Positions 35,100-43,397 of a stretch of DNA of 64,000 bases are shown here, piece after piece. The stretch's first letter is position 1. Each line of letters opens with the position of its first letter. Source of the DNA: Streptomyces rubrogriseus (GTDB taxonomy: Bacteria > Actinomycetota > Actinomycetes > Streptomycetales > Streptomycetaceae); assembly GCF_027947575.1 (NCBI RefSeq), contig NZ_CP116256.1, positions 7,378,001 to 7,442,000 on the forward strand, in the 5' to 3' direction. The notes below the pieces were generated by a model, which searched no databases, was not told the DNA's origin, and worked only from the letters and a program-made list of their open reading frames with translations. A program made the translations under genes and the position numbers.

Positions 35100-36548
35100 C
35101 TACTGCTCCCCGCCGGCCTTGCGCGTGTGCAACTGCCGCGCCACCTCCGCAATCGACCCCGAGAGCGAGGGATACACGGTGAAGGCGTTGGCGATCTGCT
35201 CGACCGTCAGGTTGTTGTCGACGGCGATCGAGATCGGATGGATCAGCTCCGAAGCACGCGGCGCCACCACCACACCCCCCACCACGATCTCGGTACCGGG
35301 CCGGCAGAAGATCTTGACGAAGCCGTCCCGGATGCCCTGCATCTTGGCGCGCGGGTTGCGCAGCAGCGGCAGCTTCACCACGCGGGCATCGATCTTGCCG
35401 GCGTCCACGTCGGCCTGCGAGTACCCGACGGTGGCGATCTCGGGGTCGGTGAAGACGTTGGCGGAGACGGTCTTCAGATTCAGCGGAGTAACGGCGTCGC
35501 CCAGGAAGTGGTACATGGCGATCCGCCCCTGCATGGCCGCCACCGAGGCCAGCGCGAAGACGCCGGTGACGTCACCGGCGGCGTACACACCGGGAGCCGA
35601 GGTCCGCGAGACCCGGTCGGTCTTGATGTGCCCGGAGTCCTTGAGCCGGACGCCCGCCTCCTCCAGCCCCATCCCCTCCGTGTTGGGGATGGCACCGACG
35701 GCCATCAGACAGTGCGACCCGGTGATGACCCGCCCGTCGGACAGCGTCACCTCGACCCGGTCCCCCACCCGCTTGACGGACTGGGCCCGCGACCGCGACA
35801 TGACGTTCATCCCACGCCGCCGGAACACGTCTTCCAGAACGGCCGCCGCATCCGGGTCCTCGCCCGGCAGCACCCGGTCCCGCGACGACACGAGGGTGAC
35901 CCGCGACCCGAGCGCCTGATAGGCCCCGGCGAACTCGGCACCGGTGACACCGGACCCGACCACGATGAGCTCTTCGGGCAGCTCCTCCAGGTCGTACACC
36001 TGGGTCCAGTTCAGGATCCGCTCCCCGTCGGGCCGTGCGTCCGGCAGCTCCCGCGGATGCCCACCCGTAGCGATGAGCACCGCGTCGGCGGTCAGCGTCT
36101 CCTCGCTCCCGTCGGCGGCCCGCACCACGACCTTCCGCGACCCGTCGAGCCCCTGCATGCCCTCCAGCCGACCGCGCCCGCGCATGACCCGCGCACCCGC
36201 ACGGGTCACGGAGGCGGTGATGTCGTGCGACTGCGCCAGCGCGAGCCGCTTCACCCGCCGGTTGACCTTGCCCAGATCGACACCCACCACCCGGGCGGCC
36301 TGCTCCATGGGCGGAGTGTCGTCGGCGACGATGATCCCCAGCTCCTCATAGGAGGAGTCGAAGGTGGTCATCACCTCAGCCGTCGCGATGAGGGTCTTGG
36401 ACGGCACGCAGTCGGTCAGCACCGACGCCCCGCCCAGACCGTCGCAGTCGACGACGGTCACCTCCGCGCCGAGTTGAGCGGCCACCAGCGCCGCTTCGTA
36501 TCCGCCGGGTCCGCCGCCAATGATCACGATCCGAGTCACGTACCCCAT
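35100..36548 (-). CDS. Flavoprotein disulfide reductase family, LpdA-type NAD(P)H quinone reductase
   Basis: 482 residues with FAD (GGGPGGYEAA) and NAD (VVGSGVTGAEFAGAY) binding motifs and the dimerisation domain of lipoamide dehydrogenases. The redox-active site is broken: ASVLTDCVPSKT has Ser42 where the first cysteine should be, keeping only Cys47. The C-terminal His-Pro-Thr active-site motif is replaced by VYPSLSGS. The same losses are known for Mycobacterium LpdA (Rv3303c), which reduces quinones with NAD(P)H and is not a lipoamide dehydrogenase. Annotation as a pyruvate dehydrogenase E3 would be wrong. Confidence 0.9.
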   Translation of the reverse strand: MGYVTRIVIIGGGPGGYEAALVAAQLGAEVTVVDCDGLGGASVLTDCVPSKTLIATAEVMTTFDSSYEELGIIVADDTPPMEQAARVVGVDLGKVNRRVKRLALAQSHDITASVTRAGARVMRGRGRLEGMQGLDGSRKVVVRAADGSEETLTADAVLIATGGHPRELPDARPDGERILNWTQVYDLEELPEELIVVGSGVTGAEFAGAYQALGSRVTLVSSRDRVLPGEDPDAAAVLEDVFRRRGMNVMSRSRAQSVKRVGDRVEVTLSDGRVITGSHCLMAVGAIPNTEGMGLEEAGVRLKDSGHIKTDRVSRTSAPGVYAAGDVTGVFALASVAAMQGRIAMYHFLGDAVTPLNLKTVSANVFTDPEIATVGYSQADVDAGKIDARVVKLPLLRNPRAKMQGIRDGFVKIFCRPGTEIVVGGVVVAPRASELIHPISIAVDNNLTVEQIANAFTVYPSLSGSIAEVARQLHTRKAGGEQ

Positions 36549-36634
36549 TGTCCCGCACCCTTCAACGAGAGGCCGCCCGGGGCCACCACCGTGACGACGG
36601 CGATGCCCGACACCCCTGCCGTACCCTTCCCCTC

Positions 36635-37072
36635 ATGTCGCTCTACGCCGCATACGCCGGCAACCTCGACGCGCGGTTGATGACCCGCCGCGCCCCGCAC
36701 TCGCCGCTGCGCGCCACCGGCTGGCTGAACGGGTGGCGGCTGACCTTCGGGGGCGAGCACATGGGCTGGGAGGGCGCCCTGGCGACCCTCGTGGAGGACC
36801 CGATCTCCCAGGTCTTCGTCTCCCTCTACGACATCGCCCCGATGGACGAGGACTCCCTGGACCGCTGGGAGGGCGTGGGCCTGGACATCTACCGCCGCAC
36901 CCGGGTCCGCGTCCACACCCTCGACGGCGAGGAGGGTGCCTGGACCTACGTCCTGAACGCCTACGAGGGCGGCCTGCCCTCCGCCCGCTACCTGGGCGAG
37001 ATCGCGGACGCCGCCGAATCGTCCGGCGCCCCCCACGACTACGTCATGGAACTCCGCAAACGCCCCTGCTGA
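36635..37072 (+). CDS. Gamma-glutamylcyclotransferase (GGCT-fold) family protein
   Basis: 145 residues from ATG 36635. The N-terminal SLYAAYAGNLD is the glycine-containing substrate loop (YGSN-like), followed by RAPHSPLRATGWLNGWRLTF, the acidic DEDSLDRWEGVG with the likely catalytic Glu, and WTYVLNAYEGGLPSARYL. GGCT-like proteins cyclise gamma-glutamyl groups or serve as enzymes of unknown substrate. It is divergent from the flavoprotein gene, 86 bp away, and 92 bp upstream of the PNP gene. Confidence 0.88.
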   Translation: MSLYAAYAGNLDARLMTRRAPHSPLRATGWLNGWRLTFGGEHMGWEGALATLVEDPISQVFVSLYDIAPMDEDSLDRWEGVGLDIYRRTRVRVHTLDGEEGAWTYVLNAYEGGLPSARYLGEIADAAESSGAPHDYVMELRKRPC

Positions 37073-37128
37073 GGACGTCCTCGTCAAAACCTCCAACCCA
37101 AAAACCACCATCCCGTGACCTCTGCCAT

Positions 37129-37158
37129 CTACGCGCGTAGCCGCAAACCGGCTACCCT
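37129..37158 (+). promoter_or_regulatory. Nucleoside operator and leaderless promoter of the PNP gene
   Basis: CTACGCGCGTAG (37129-37140) is a perfect 12-bp palindrome, identical to those before deoC and add. TACCCT at 37153-37158 is 6 nt before the GTG start, so transcription would begin at the start codon. Confidence 0.75.
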
Positions 37159-37164
37159 CTTCGC

Positions 37165-37989
37165 GTGAACGCATCTCTTCTTCCGGACGACATCCAGGGC
37201 GACCCGTACGCCGCCGCCGACGCCGCCGCGGCCCGCCTGCGCGAACTCACCGGCGCCGAGACCCACGACGTCGCCCTCGTGATGGGCTCCGGCTGGGCAC
37301 CGGCCGTGGACGCCCTGGGCGCCCCCGAGGCCGATCTCCAGGTCACCGACCTCCCGGGCTTCCCCGAGCCCGCGGTGGAGGGCCACGGCGGCAAGGTCCG
37401 CTCGTACACCCTCGGCGACAAGCGCGCACTGGTCTTCCTGGGCCGCACCCATTACTACGAGGGCCACGGCGTCGCCGCCGTCTCCCACGGCGTCCGCACC
37501 GCGGTCGCCGCCGGCGTCAAGACGATCATCCTGACCAACGGCTGCGGCGGCCTGCGCGAGGGCATGCGCCCCGGCCAGCCGGTCCTGATCAGCGACCACA
37601 TCAACCTGACCGCCACCTCCCCCATCGTCGGCGCCAACTTCGTCGACCTCACCGACCTCTACTCGCCCCGCCTGCGGGCGCTGTGCAAGGAGGTCGACGC
37701 CACGCTGGAGGAGGGCGTCTACGCCCAGTTCCCCGGCCCGCACTACGAGACCCCGGCCGAGATCCGCATGGCCCGCGTCATCGGTGCCGACCTGGTGGGC
37801 ATGTCGACGGTCCTGGAGGCGATCGCGGCCCGCGAGGCCGGCGCGGAGGTCCTGGGCATCTCCCTGGTCACCAACCTCGCCGCGGGCATGACGGGCGAGC
37901 CCCTCAACCACGAGGAGGTCCTCCAGGCGGGCCGCGACTCCGCCGCCCGCATGGGGAAGCTGCTCACCCAGGTACTGGGCCGGCTGTAG
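37165..37989 (+). CDS. Purine nucleoside phosphorylase
   Basis: 274 residues of the trimeric PNP type (PunA-like). It splits purine (deoxy)nucleosides with phosphate into base and (deoxy)ribose-1-phosphate. Visible motifs are [44 protein letters not shown] with the ligand residues, [23 protein letters not shown] and the Asn in [11 protein letters not shown]. The GTG start at 37165 fits a leaderless mRNA. The sugar phosphate goes on to the phosphomutase encoded next and to DeoC. Confidence 0.95.
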   Translation: MNASLLPDDIQGDPYAAADAAAARLRELTGAETHDVALVMGSGWAPAVDALGAPEADLQVTDLPGFPEPAVEGHGGKVRSYTLGDKRALVFLGRTHYYEGHGVAAVSHGVRTAVAAGVKTIILTNGCGGLREGMRPGQPVLISDHINLTATSPIVGANFVDLTDLYSPRLRALCKEVDATLEEGVYAQFPGPHYETPAEIRMARVIGADLVGMSTVLEAIAAREAGAEVLGISLVTNLAAGMTGEPLNHEEVLQAGRDSAARMGKLLTQVLGRL

Positions 37990-38058
37990 CCGAGGCCCAG
38001 TGGTCCGGCGTGGGCTTGGCACCCGGCACGGGGGTGGGTCGCGTGACCCGGCGCTGCC

Positions 38059-38100
38059 GGGGTGCCTCCCCCAGTGCCTGAACGGCCTGGGAGGTACCCC
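38059..38100. repeat. Palindromic extragenic repeat
   Basis: GGGGTGCCTCCC, 18 nt, GGGAGGTACCCC. I recognise it as a member of an interspersed Streptomyces element with a GGGG.ACCTCCC...GGGAGG.ACCCC core, and it may terminate the PNP transcript. Confidence 0.6.
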
Positions 38101-38111
38101 CACCGCCCACC

Positions 38112-38131
38112 CGTGCCGCCCCAGCGGCACG
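38112..38131 (+). terminator. Hairpin downstream of PNP
   Basis: CGTGCCGC-ccca-GCGGCACG, a perfect 8-bp stem about 120 bp past the PNP stop. Terminator candidate. Confidence 0.45.
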
Positions 38132-38360
38132 ACTGCCCGCGACTACGGGGGCGACGGCCCGCGGGCGCGTACGGCGGGAAGGGGACGTGTCGGGGGGTGT
38201 TCGCCCGCAGCGGTTGGCGCGTCAACGCGGCGAGCCCTTGTAGCCGACCGATTCCGCGCCGTTCCGAGGACGAGCACCCCCCGGCGCGGCCCCGACCCAC
38301 CCACAACGCACCGCGCTACGCGCACCCCCACCGAAGCCGCAGCGGCGCCGCAGGCACCCC

Positions 38361-38396
38361 GCACCCGCACCCGCACCCGCACCCGCACCCGCACCA
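38361..38396. repeat. GCACCC hexanucleotide tandem array
   Basis: Five perfect GCACCC units (38361-38390) plus a partial one, preceded by an imperfect unit at 38354-38360. The array ends 25 bp before the GTG of the phosphomutase gene, so unit number could change promoter or ribosome-site spacing. Confidence 0.8.
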
Positions 38397-38420
38397 CCGA
38401 CACCCGAGAGGCTGACCGAC

Positions 38421-40070
38421 GTGCAAGACGTGCAAGACGACCTCCTCGCACGAGCCAAGGCATGGCTGGCCGAGGACCCCGACGCGGACACCCGCGCGGA
38501 ACTCGCCCGCCTCATCGACGCCGAGGACCACGCCGAGCTCACCGCACGCTTCTCCGGCACCCTCCAGTTCGGCACCGCGGGCCTGCGCGGCGAACTGGGC
38601 GCCGGCCCGATGCGCATGAACCGCTCGGTCGTCATCCGCGCCGCCGCGGGCCTCGCCGCGTACCTCAAGAAAGAAGGCCGGCACGACGGCCTGGTGGTCA
38701 TCGGCTACGACGCCCGCCACAAGTCCGCCGACTTCGCCCGCGACACCGCCGCCGTCATGACCGGCGCCGGCCTCAGGGCGGCCGTACTCCCCCGCCCTCT
38801 CCCCACCCCCGTCCTCGCCTTCGCGATCCGCCACCTCGGCGCGGTCGCCGGAGTGGAGGTCACCGCCAGCCACAACCCGCCCCGGGACAACGGCTACAAG
38901 GTGTACCTCGGCGACGGCTCCCAGATCGTGCCCCCCGCCGACGCCGACATCGCCGCCGAGATCGACGCCGTGCGCACCCTCCACGACGTCCCCCGCCCCG
39001 ACACCGGCTGGCAGACCCTCGACGACGACGTCCTCGACGCCTACCTCACCCGCACGGACGCCGTCCTCGCCGCCGACTCCCCCCGCACCGCCCGCACGGT
39101 CTACACGGCGATGCACGGCGTGGGCAAGGACACCCTCCTCGCCGCCTTCGCCCGAGCCGGCTTCCCGCGCCCCACCCTCGTCACCGAGCAGGCCGACCCC
39201 GACCCGGACTTCCCCACCGTCGCCTTCCCCAACCCGGAGGAGCCCGGCGCGATGGACCTCGCCTTCGCGACGGCGAGGGCGGCGAACCCGGACCTGATCA
39301 TCGCCAACGACCCGGACGCGGACCGCCTGGCAGTGGCCGTACCCGACACCGCGGAGGCCACCGGCTGGCGCATGCTCCGGGGCGACGAGGTCGGCGCCCT
39401 GCTCGCCGCCCACCTGGTCACCCGCGGAGCGCACGGCACGTTCGCGGAGTCGATCGTCTCGTCGTCCCTCCTGACCCGCATCGCCGCGAAGGCGAACCTC
39501 CCCCACGTCGAAACCCTCACCGGCTTCAAGTGGATCGCCCGCGTCGAGAACATCCGCTACGGCTACGAGGAAGCCCTCGGCTACTGCGTCGACCCCGCGG
39601 GCGTCCGCGACAAGGACGGCATCACCGCGGCCCTCCTGATCACGGAACTGGCTTCCACCCTCAAGCAGGCCGGCCGCACCCTCCTCGACCTGCTCGACGA
39701 CATCGCCGTGGAACACGGCCTGCACGCCACGGACCAGCTCTCGGTCCGCGTGGAGGACCTCTCCCTGATCGCCGCGGCGATGAACCGCCTGCGCGAACAG
39801 CCCCCGGCAACCCTCGCGGGCCTCCCCGTCACCACCGCGGAGGACCTCACCCGGGGCACGGACACCCTCCCGCCCACGGACGGCCTGCGCTACACGCTCG
39901 ACGGAGCCAGGGTCGTCGTCCGCCCGAGCGGCACGGAGCCCAAGCTCAAGTGCTACCTGGAGGTGGTCGTCCCAGTGGCCGAGCACGCCGGCCTCCCCGC
40001 AGCCCGCGCCAAGGCTGCGGACCTGCTGACGGCGCTCAAGCGCGACCTGTCGACGGCGGCGGGCATCTGA
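38421..40070 (+). CDS. Alpha-D-phosphohexomutase family protein, probable phosphopentomutase
   Basis: 549 residues from a GTG. Family motifs are FGTAGLRGELGAGPMRMN, the phosphoserine loop VTASHNPPRDNGYKVY, the metal loop ANDPDADRLAV, the sugar loop GDEVGALLAAH and the C-terminal phosphate site RPSGTEPKLK. It resembles the PGM2-like group, whose human member is a phosphopentomutase. Between PNP and deoC it would convert ribose-1-P and deoxyribose-1-P to the 5-phosphates. Annotation as phosphomannomutase is the usual default and is less likely in this context. Confidence 0.85.
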   Translation: MQDVQDDLLARAKAWLAEDPDADTRAELARLIDAEDHAELTARFSGTLQFGTAGLRGELGAGPMRMNRSVVIRAAAGLAAYLKKEGRHDGLVVIGYDARHKSADFARDTAAVMTGAGLRAAVLPRPLPTPVLAFAIRHLGAVAGVEVTASHNPPRDNGYKVYLGDGSQIVPPADADIAAEIDAVRTLHDVPRPDTGWQTLDDDVLDAYLTRTDAVLAADSPRTARTVYTAMHGVGKDTLLAAFARAGFPRPTLVTEQADPDPDFPTVAFPNPEEPGAMDLAFATARAANPDLIIANDPDADRLAVAVPDTAEATGWRMLRGDEVGALLAAHLVTRGAHGTFAESIVSSSLLTRIAAKANLPHVETLTGFKWIARVENIRYGYEEALGYCVDPAGVRDKDGITAALLITELASTLKQAGRTLLDLLDDIAVEHGLHATDQLSVRVEDLSLIAAAMNRLREQPPATLAGLPVTTAEDLTRGTDTLPPTDGLRYTLDGARVVVRPSGTEPKLKCYLEVVVPVAEHAGLPAARAKAADLLTALKRDLSTAAGI

Positions 40071-40121
40071 AAGGCCGGGGGTGCGAGGCACCCCGGCCGC
40101 ACTCACCCACCCGCACCGCGG

Positions 40122-40826
40122 TCACCCCACCCCGAACAGCACCCCCAGCGCCACCGCCCCCGCCACGACCGGCACGACGATCTCGTACGCCCACCGCACC
40201 GTCACCCCGCCCTGCGAGCCCTCGGCCGCCTTCCGCGCCTCCCACAGCTCCCGCAGCTCGTCCATGACCTTGTCGGCCTCGGCCCGCACCGGCCCGTCGC
40301 CCTCGACGGCCGAGGACCCGGCACCACCGCCCCGCGTGCCGAACTGCCCCACGCCCCCGAGCACGCTCCCGCGCCTGCGCCCCCCGGCACCACCGGCGAG
40401 CCGCCGGTCCTCCTGCCGCGCGGCCTTCTTGCGCCCCCGCAGCGAGACGGGAACGGACCACAGCTGGAACTTGTCGCCGCCCTCGGTGAAGACCTCGTTC
40501 GAGTACGCGGACCGGAACGACTCGACCTGCGCCCAGGGCAGGACGATCACACGGAACGGATTGCGCACCCGCATCCGGTCGTCGTTGGCGAAGACGGCGG
40601 GCCGCACGGTGTAGGCGGCGACGAGCGGCACCAGGAAGACCAGCGCCGCGAGCGCCTTCCAGCGGGTGTCCCCCTCGCCCGTGACCAGGGCGTCGATGCC
40701 GAGCCACAGCGCGAGGGCGAGTACCAGCACGCCTCCGGAGATACCCGCGGGCGAGCGGTAGGCCCGGTCCTTGGACACGGGTCCCGAGGGCTGCGGCGAG
40801 GATGACTGGGGCTCCGGGGTGGTCAT
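40122..40826 (-). CDS. PH-domain (bPH) membrane protein
   Basis: 234 residues. Two helices near the N-terminus (GGVLVLALALWLGIDALV; ALAALVFLVPLVAAYTV) precede a bacterial PH-like segment (RVRNPFRVIVLPWAQVESFRSAYSNEVFT...LWSVPVSL). A Gly/Arg-rich linker and a final helix (IVVPVVAGAVALGVLFGVG) follow. Relatives (YdbS-like/PH6) are membrane proteins of unknown role. It is divergent from deoC, 109 bp away. Confidence 0.85.
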   Translation of the reverse strand: MTTPEPQSSSPQPSGPVSKDRAYRSPAGISGGVLVLALALWLGIDALVTGEGDTRWKALAALVFLVPLVAAYTVRPAVFANDDRMRVRNPFRVIVLPWAQVESFRSAYSNEVFTEGGDKFQLWSVPVSLRGRKKAARQEDRRLAGGAGGRRRGSVLGGVGQFGTRGGGAGSSAVEGDGPVRAEADKVMDELRELWEARKAAEGSQGGVTVRWAYEIVVPVVAGAVALGVLFGVG

Positions 40827-40910
40827 GCTGCCGATTGTGCCCGACGCCCCGCCCGGTGCTCACATGCGGTGCCGCTACATCGGACGAGCCCACGGGGGCT
40901 GTACAGACCG

Positions 40911-40929
40911 CTACGCGCGTAGATATGCT
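40911..40929 (+). promoter_or_regulatory. Nucleoside operator and leaderless promoter of deoC
   Basis: CTACGCGCGTAG at 40911-40922 ends 1 bp before the -10 element TATGCT (40924-40929). The GTG start at 40936 begins 6 nt later. Repressor bound here would block RNA polymerase directly. Confidence 0.78.
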
Positions 40930-40935
40930 CGTCTG

Positions 40936-41937
40936 GTGACCATGCCCACCACTGCACCCGCCGCAAACGGACCCGCACAGGGCCCCGCAAACGGACCCGC
41001 ACGCGGATTCGCCGACGTCACCGCGTCCGACAGCACCCTGCGCCGCTTCCTCCACGGACTGCCCGGCGTCGACACCGTCGGCCTGGAGGCGCGCGCCGCC
41101 TCCCTCGGCACCCGATCCATCAAGACCACCGCGAAGGCCTACGCCCTCGACCTGGCCATCTCGATGGTCGACCTGACGACGCTGGAAGGCGCGGACACCC
41201 CGGGCAAGGTCCGGGCGCTCGGCGCGAAGGCGGTCCGCCCCGACCCGACCGACCGCACGGCCCCGTCGACGGCGGCCGTCTGCGTCTACCCCGACATGGT
41301 GCCCACCGCCAGGGAAGCCGTCGCCGGCTCCGGCGTGAAGGTCGCGTCGGTCGCCACGGCGTTCCCGGCCGGCCGCGCCTCGCTGGCCGTCAAGCTGGCC
41401 GACGTGCGCGAGGCCGTGGCGGCGGGCGCGGACGAGGTCGACATGGTCATCGACCGCGGCGCGTTCCTGGCCGGTCAGTACATGAAGGTGTACGACGAGA
41501 TCACCGCCGTGCGCGAGGCCTGCGGGACGGCCGCCCGTCTGAAGGTCATCTTCGAGACCGGCGAGCTGTCGACGTACGACAACATCCGCCGCGCCAGCTG
41601 GCTCGGCATGCTGGCGGGCGCGGACTTCATCAAGACATCGACCGGCAAGGTCGCGGTCAACGCGACACCCGCCAACACGCTCCTCATGCTGGAGGCGGTC
41701 CGCGACTTCCGCGCCCAGACCGGCGTCCAGGTGGGCGTGAAGCCGGCCGGCGGCATCCGCACCGCGAAGGACGCGATCAAGTTCCTGGTCCTGGTCAACG
41801 AGACGGTGGGCGAGGACTGGCTGGACAACCACTGGTTCCGCTTCGGCGCCTCCTCGCTCCTCAACGACCTGCTGATGCAGCGCCAGAAGCTGGCCACAGG
41901 CCGTTACTCCGGCCCCGACTACGTGACGGTGGACTGA
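40936..41937 (+). CDS. deoC: Deoxyribose-phosphate aldolase
   Basis: 333 residues from the leaderless GTG at 40936. It cleaves 2-deoxyribose-5-phosphate to acetaldehyde and glyceraldehyde-3-phosphate. Class I aldolase residues: DEVDMVIDRGAFLAG, RLKVIFETGEL with the proton-relay Lys, DFIKTSTGK with the Schiff-base Lys, and GVKPAGGIRTA. The N-terminal 30 or so residues (Pro/Asn/Gly-rich) are an extension not seen in short DeoCs. An aldehyde dehydrogenase gene begins 5 bp after its stop, consistent with removal of the acetaldehyde. Confidence 0.95.
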   Translation: MTMPTTAPAANGPAQGPANGPARGFADVTASDSTLRRFLHGLPGVDTVGLEARAASLGTRSIKTTAKAYALDLAISMVDLTTLEGADTPGKVRALGAKAVRPDPTDRTAPSTAAVCVYPDMVPTAREAVAGSGVKVASVATAFPAGRASLAVKLADVREAVAAGADEVDMVIDRGAFLAGQYMKVYDEITAVREACGTAARLKVIFETGELSTYDNIRRASWLGMLAGADFIKTSTGKVAVNATPANTLLMLEAVRDFRAQTGVQVGVKPAGGIRTAKDAIKFLVLVNETVGEDWLDNHWFRFGASSLLNDLLMQRQKLATGRYSGPDYVTVD

Positions 41938-41942
41938 TCGAC

Positions 41943-43397
41943 ATGGCACCCACACCCTCATCCGCACCCGCGTTCGAGTACGCACCGGCACCCGAGTCCC
42001 GCGCGGTCGTCGACATCGCCCCCTCCTACGGCCTGTTCATCGACGGCGAGTTCACCGAGGCGGCCGACGGCAAGGTCTTCAAGACGGTCTCCCCCGCCAC
42101 CGAGGAGGTCCTCTCCGAGGTCGCCGAGGCCGGCGAGGCGGACGTCGACCGCGCCGTGAAGGCCGCCCGCAAGGCCTTCGAGAAGTGGTCGGCGCTGCCC
42201 GGCGCGGAGCGTGCGAAGTACCTCTTCCGCATCGCCCGCATCATCCAGGAACGCAGCCGGGAACTGGCCGTCCTGGAAACCCTCGACAACGGCAAGCCGA
42301 TCAGGGAGACGCGCGACGCCGACCTCCCCCTGGTCGCCGCGCACTTCTTCTACTACGCCGGCTGGGCCGACAAGCTCGACCACGCCGGCTACGGCGCGAA
42401 CCCCCGCCCCCTGGGCGTCGCGGGCCAGGTCATCCCCTGGAACTTCCCGCTCCTGATGCTGGCCTGGAAGATCGCCCCGGCGCTCGCCACCGGCAACACG
42501 GTGGTCCTGAAGCCCGCCGAGACGACCCCCCTCTCCGCCCTGTTCTTCGCGGACATCTGCCGCCAGGCCGGGCTGCCCAGGGGCGTCGTCAACATCATCA
42601 CCGGCGACGGCCGCGCCGGGGCGGCGCTCACCGCGCACCCCGACGTGAACAAGGTCGCCTTCACGGGCTCCACGGCGGTCGGCAAGCAGATCGCGCGCAC
42701 GGTCGCGGGCACCCGCAAGAAGCTCACCCTCGAACTGGGCGGCAAGGGCGCCAACATCGTCTTCGACGACGCCCCGATCGACCAGGCCGTCGAGGGCATC
42801 GTCAACGGCATCTTCTTCAACCAGGGCCAGGTCTGCTGCGCGGGCAGCCGCCTCCTGGTCCAGGAGTCGATCCACGACGAGCTGCTGGACTCCCTGAAGC
42901 GCAGGCTCACCACCCTCCGCCTGGGCGACCCGCTGGACAAGAACACGGACATCGGCGCGATCAACTCCGCCGAGCAGCTGGCCCGTATCACCGCACTCGC
43001 CTGCCAGGGCGAGGCGGAGGGCGCCGAGCGCTGGTCCCCGGCCTGCGAACTGCCCTCCTCCGGCTACTGGTTCGCCCCGACGCTCTTCACGAACGTCACC
43101 CAGGCGCACACGGTGGCCCGCGACGAGATCTTCGGCCCGGTCCTGTCCGTCCTCACCTTCCGCACGCCGGACGAGGCGGTCGCCAAGGCCAACAACACGC
43201 CGTACGGCCTGTCGGCGGGCATCTGGACGGAGAAGGGCTCGCGCATCCTGGCGGTCGCGAACAAGCTCCGTGCCGGTGTGATCTGGTCCAACACGTTCAA
43301 CAAGTTCGACCCGACGTCGCCGTTCGGCGGCTACAAGGAGTCGGGCTTCGGCCGCGAGGGCGGCCGCCACGGCCTGGAGGCGTACCTCGATGTCTGA
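41943..43397 (+). CDS. NAD-dependent aldehyde dehydrogenase
   Basis: 484 residues, a complete ALDH: IPWNFPLLMLAWKIAPALATGNTVVLKPAE (NAD site), LELGGKGANIVF with the catalytic Glu, NQGQVCCAGSRLLVQ with the catalytic Cys, and EIFGPVLSVLTF. It follows deoC at 5 bp and overlaps the next gene by 8 bp, so all three are one unit. The likely job is to oxidise acetaldehyde made by DeoC. Specificity is inferred from context only. Confidence 0.93.
   Translation: MAPTPSSAPAFEYAPAPESRAVVDIAPSYGLFIDGEFTEAADGKVFKTVSPATEEVLSEVAEAGEADVDRAVKAARKAFEKWSALPGAERAKYLFRIARIIQERSRELAVLETLDNGKPIRETRDADLPLVAAHFFYYAGWADKLDHAGYGANPRPLGVAGQVIPWNFPLLMLAWKIAPALATGNTVVLKPAETTPLSALFFADICRQAGLPRGVVNIITGDGRAGAALTAHPDVNKVAFTGSTAVGKQIARTVAGTRKKLTLELGGKGANIVFDDAPIDQAVEGIVNGIFFNQGQVCCAGSRLLVQESIHDELLDSLKRRLTTLRLGDPLDKNTDIGAINSAEQLARITALACQGEAEGAERWSPACELPSSGYWFAPTLFTNVTQAHTVARDEIFGPVLSVLTFRTPDEAVAKANNTPYGLSAGIWTEKGSRILAVANKLRAGVIWSNTFNKFDPTSPFGGYKESGFGREGGRHGLEAYLDV

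Larger units (their letters stand above)
37990..38420. other. 431-bp intergenic region rich in repeats
   Basis: No gene seen. It holds a palindromic extragenic element, a short perfect hairpin and a hexanucleotide array (listed separately). GC content and small inverted repeats throughout fit a terminator and promoter region between the PNP gene and the phosphomutase gene. Confidence 0.5.
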
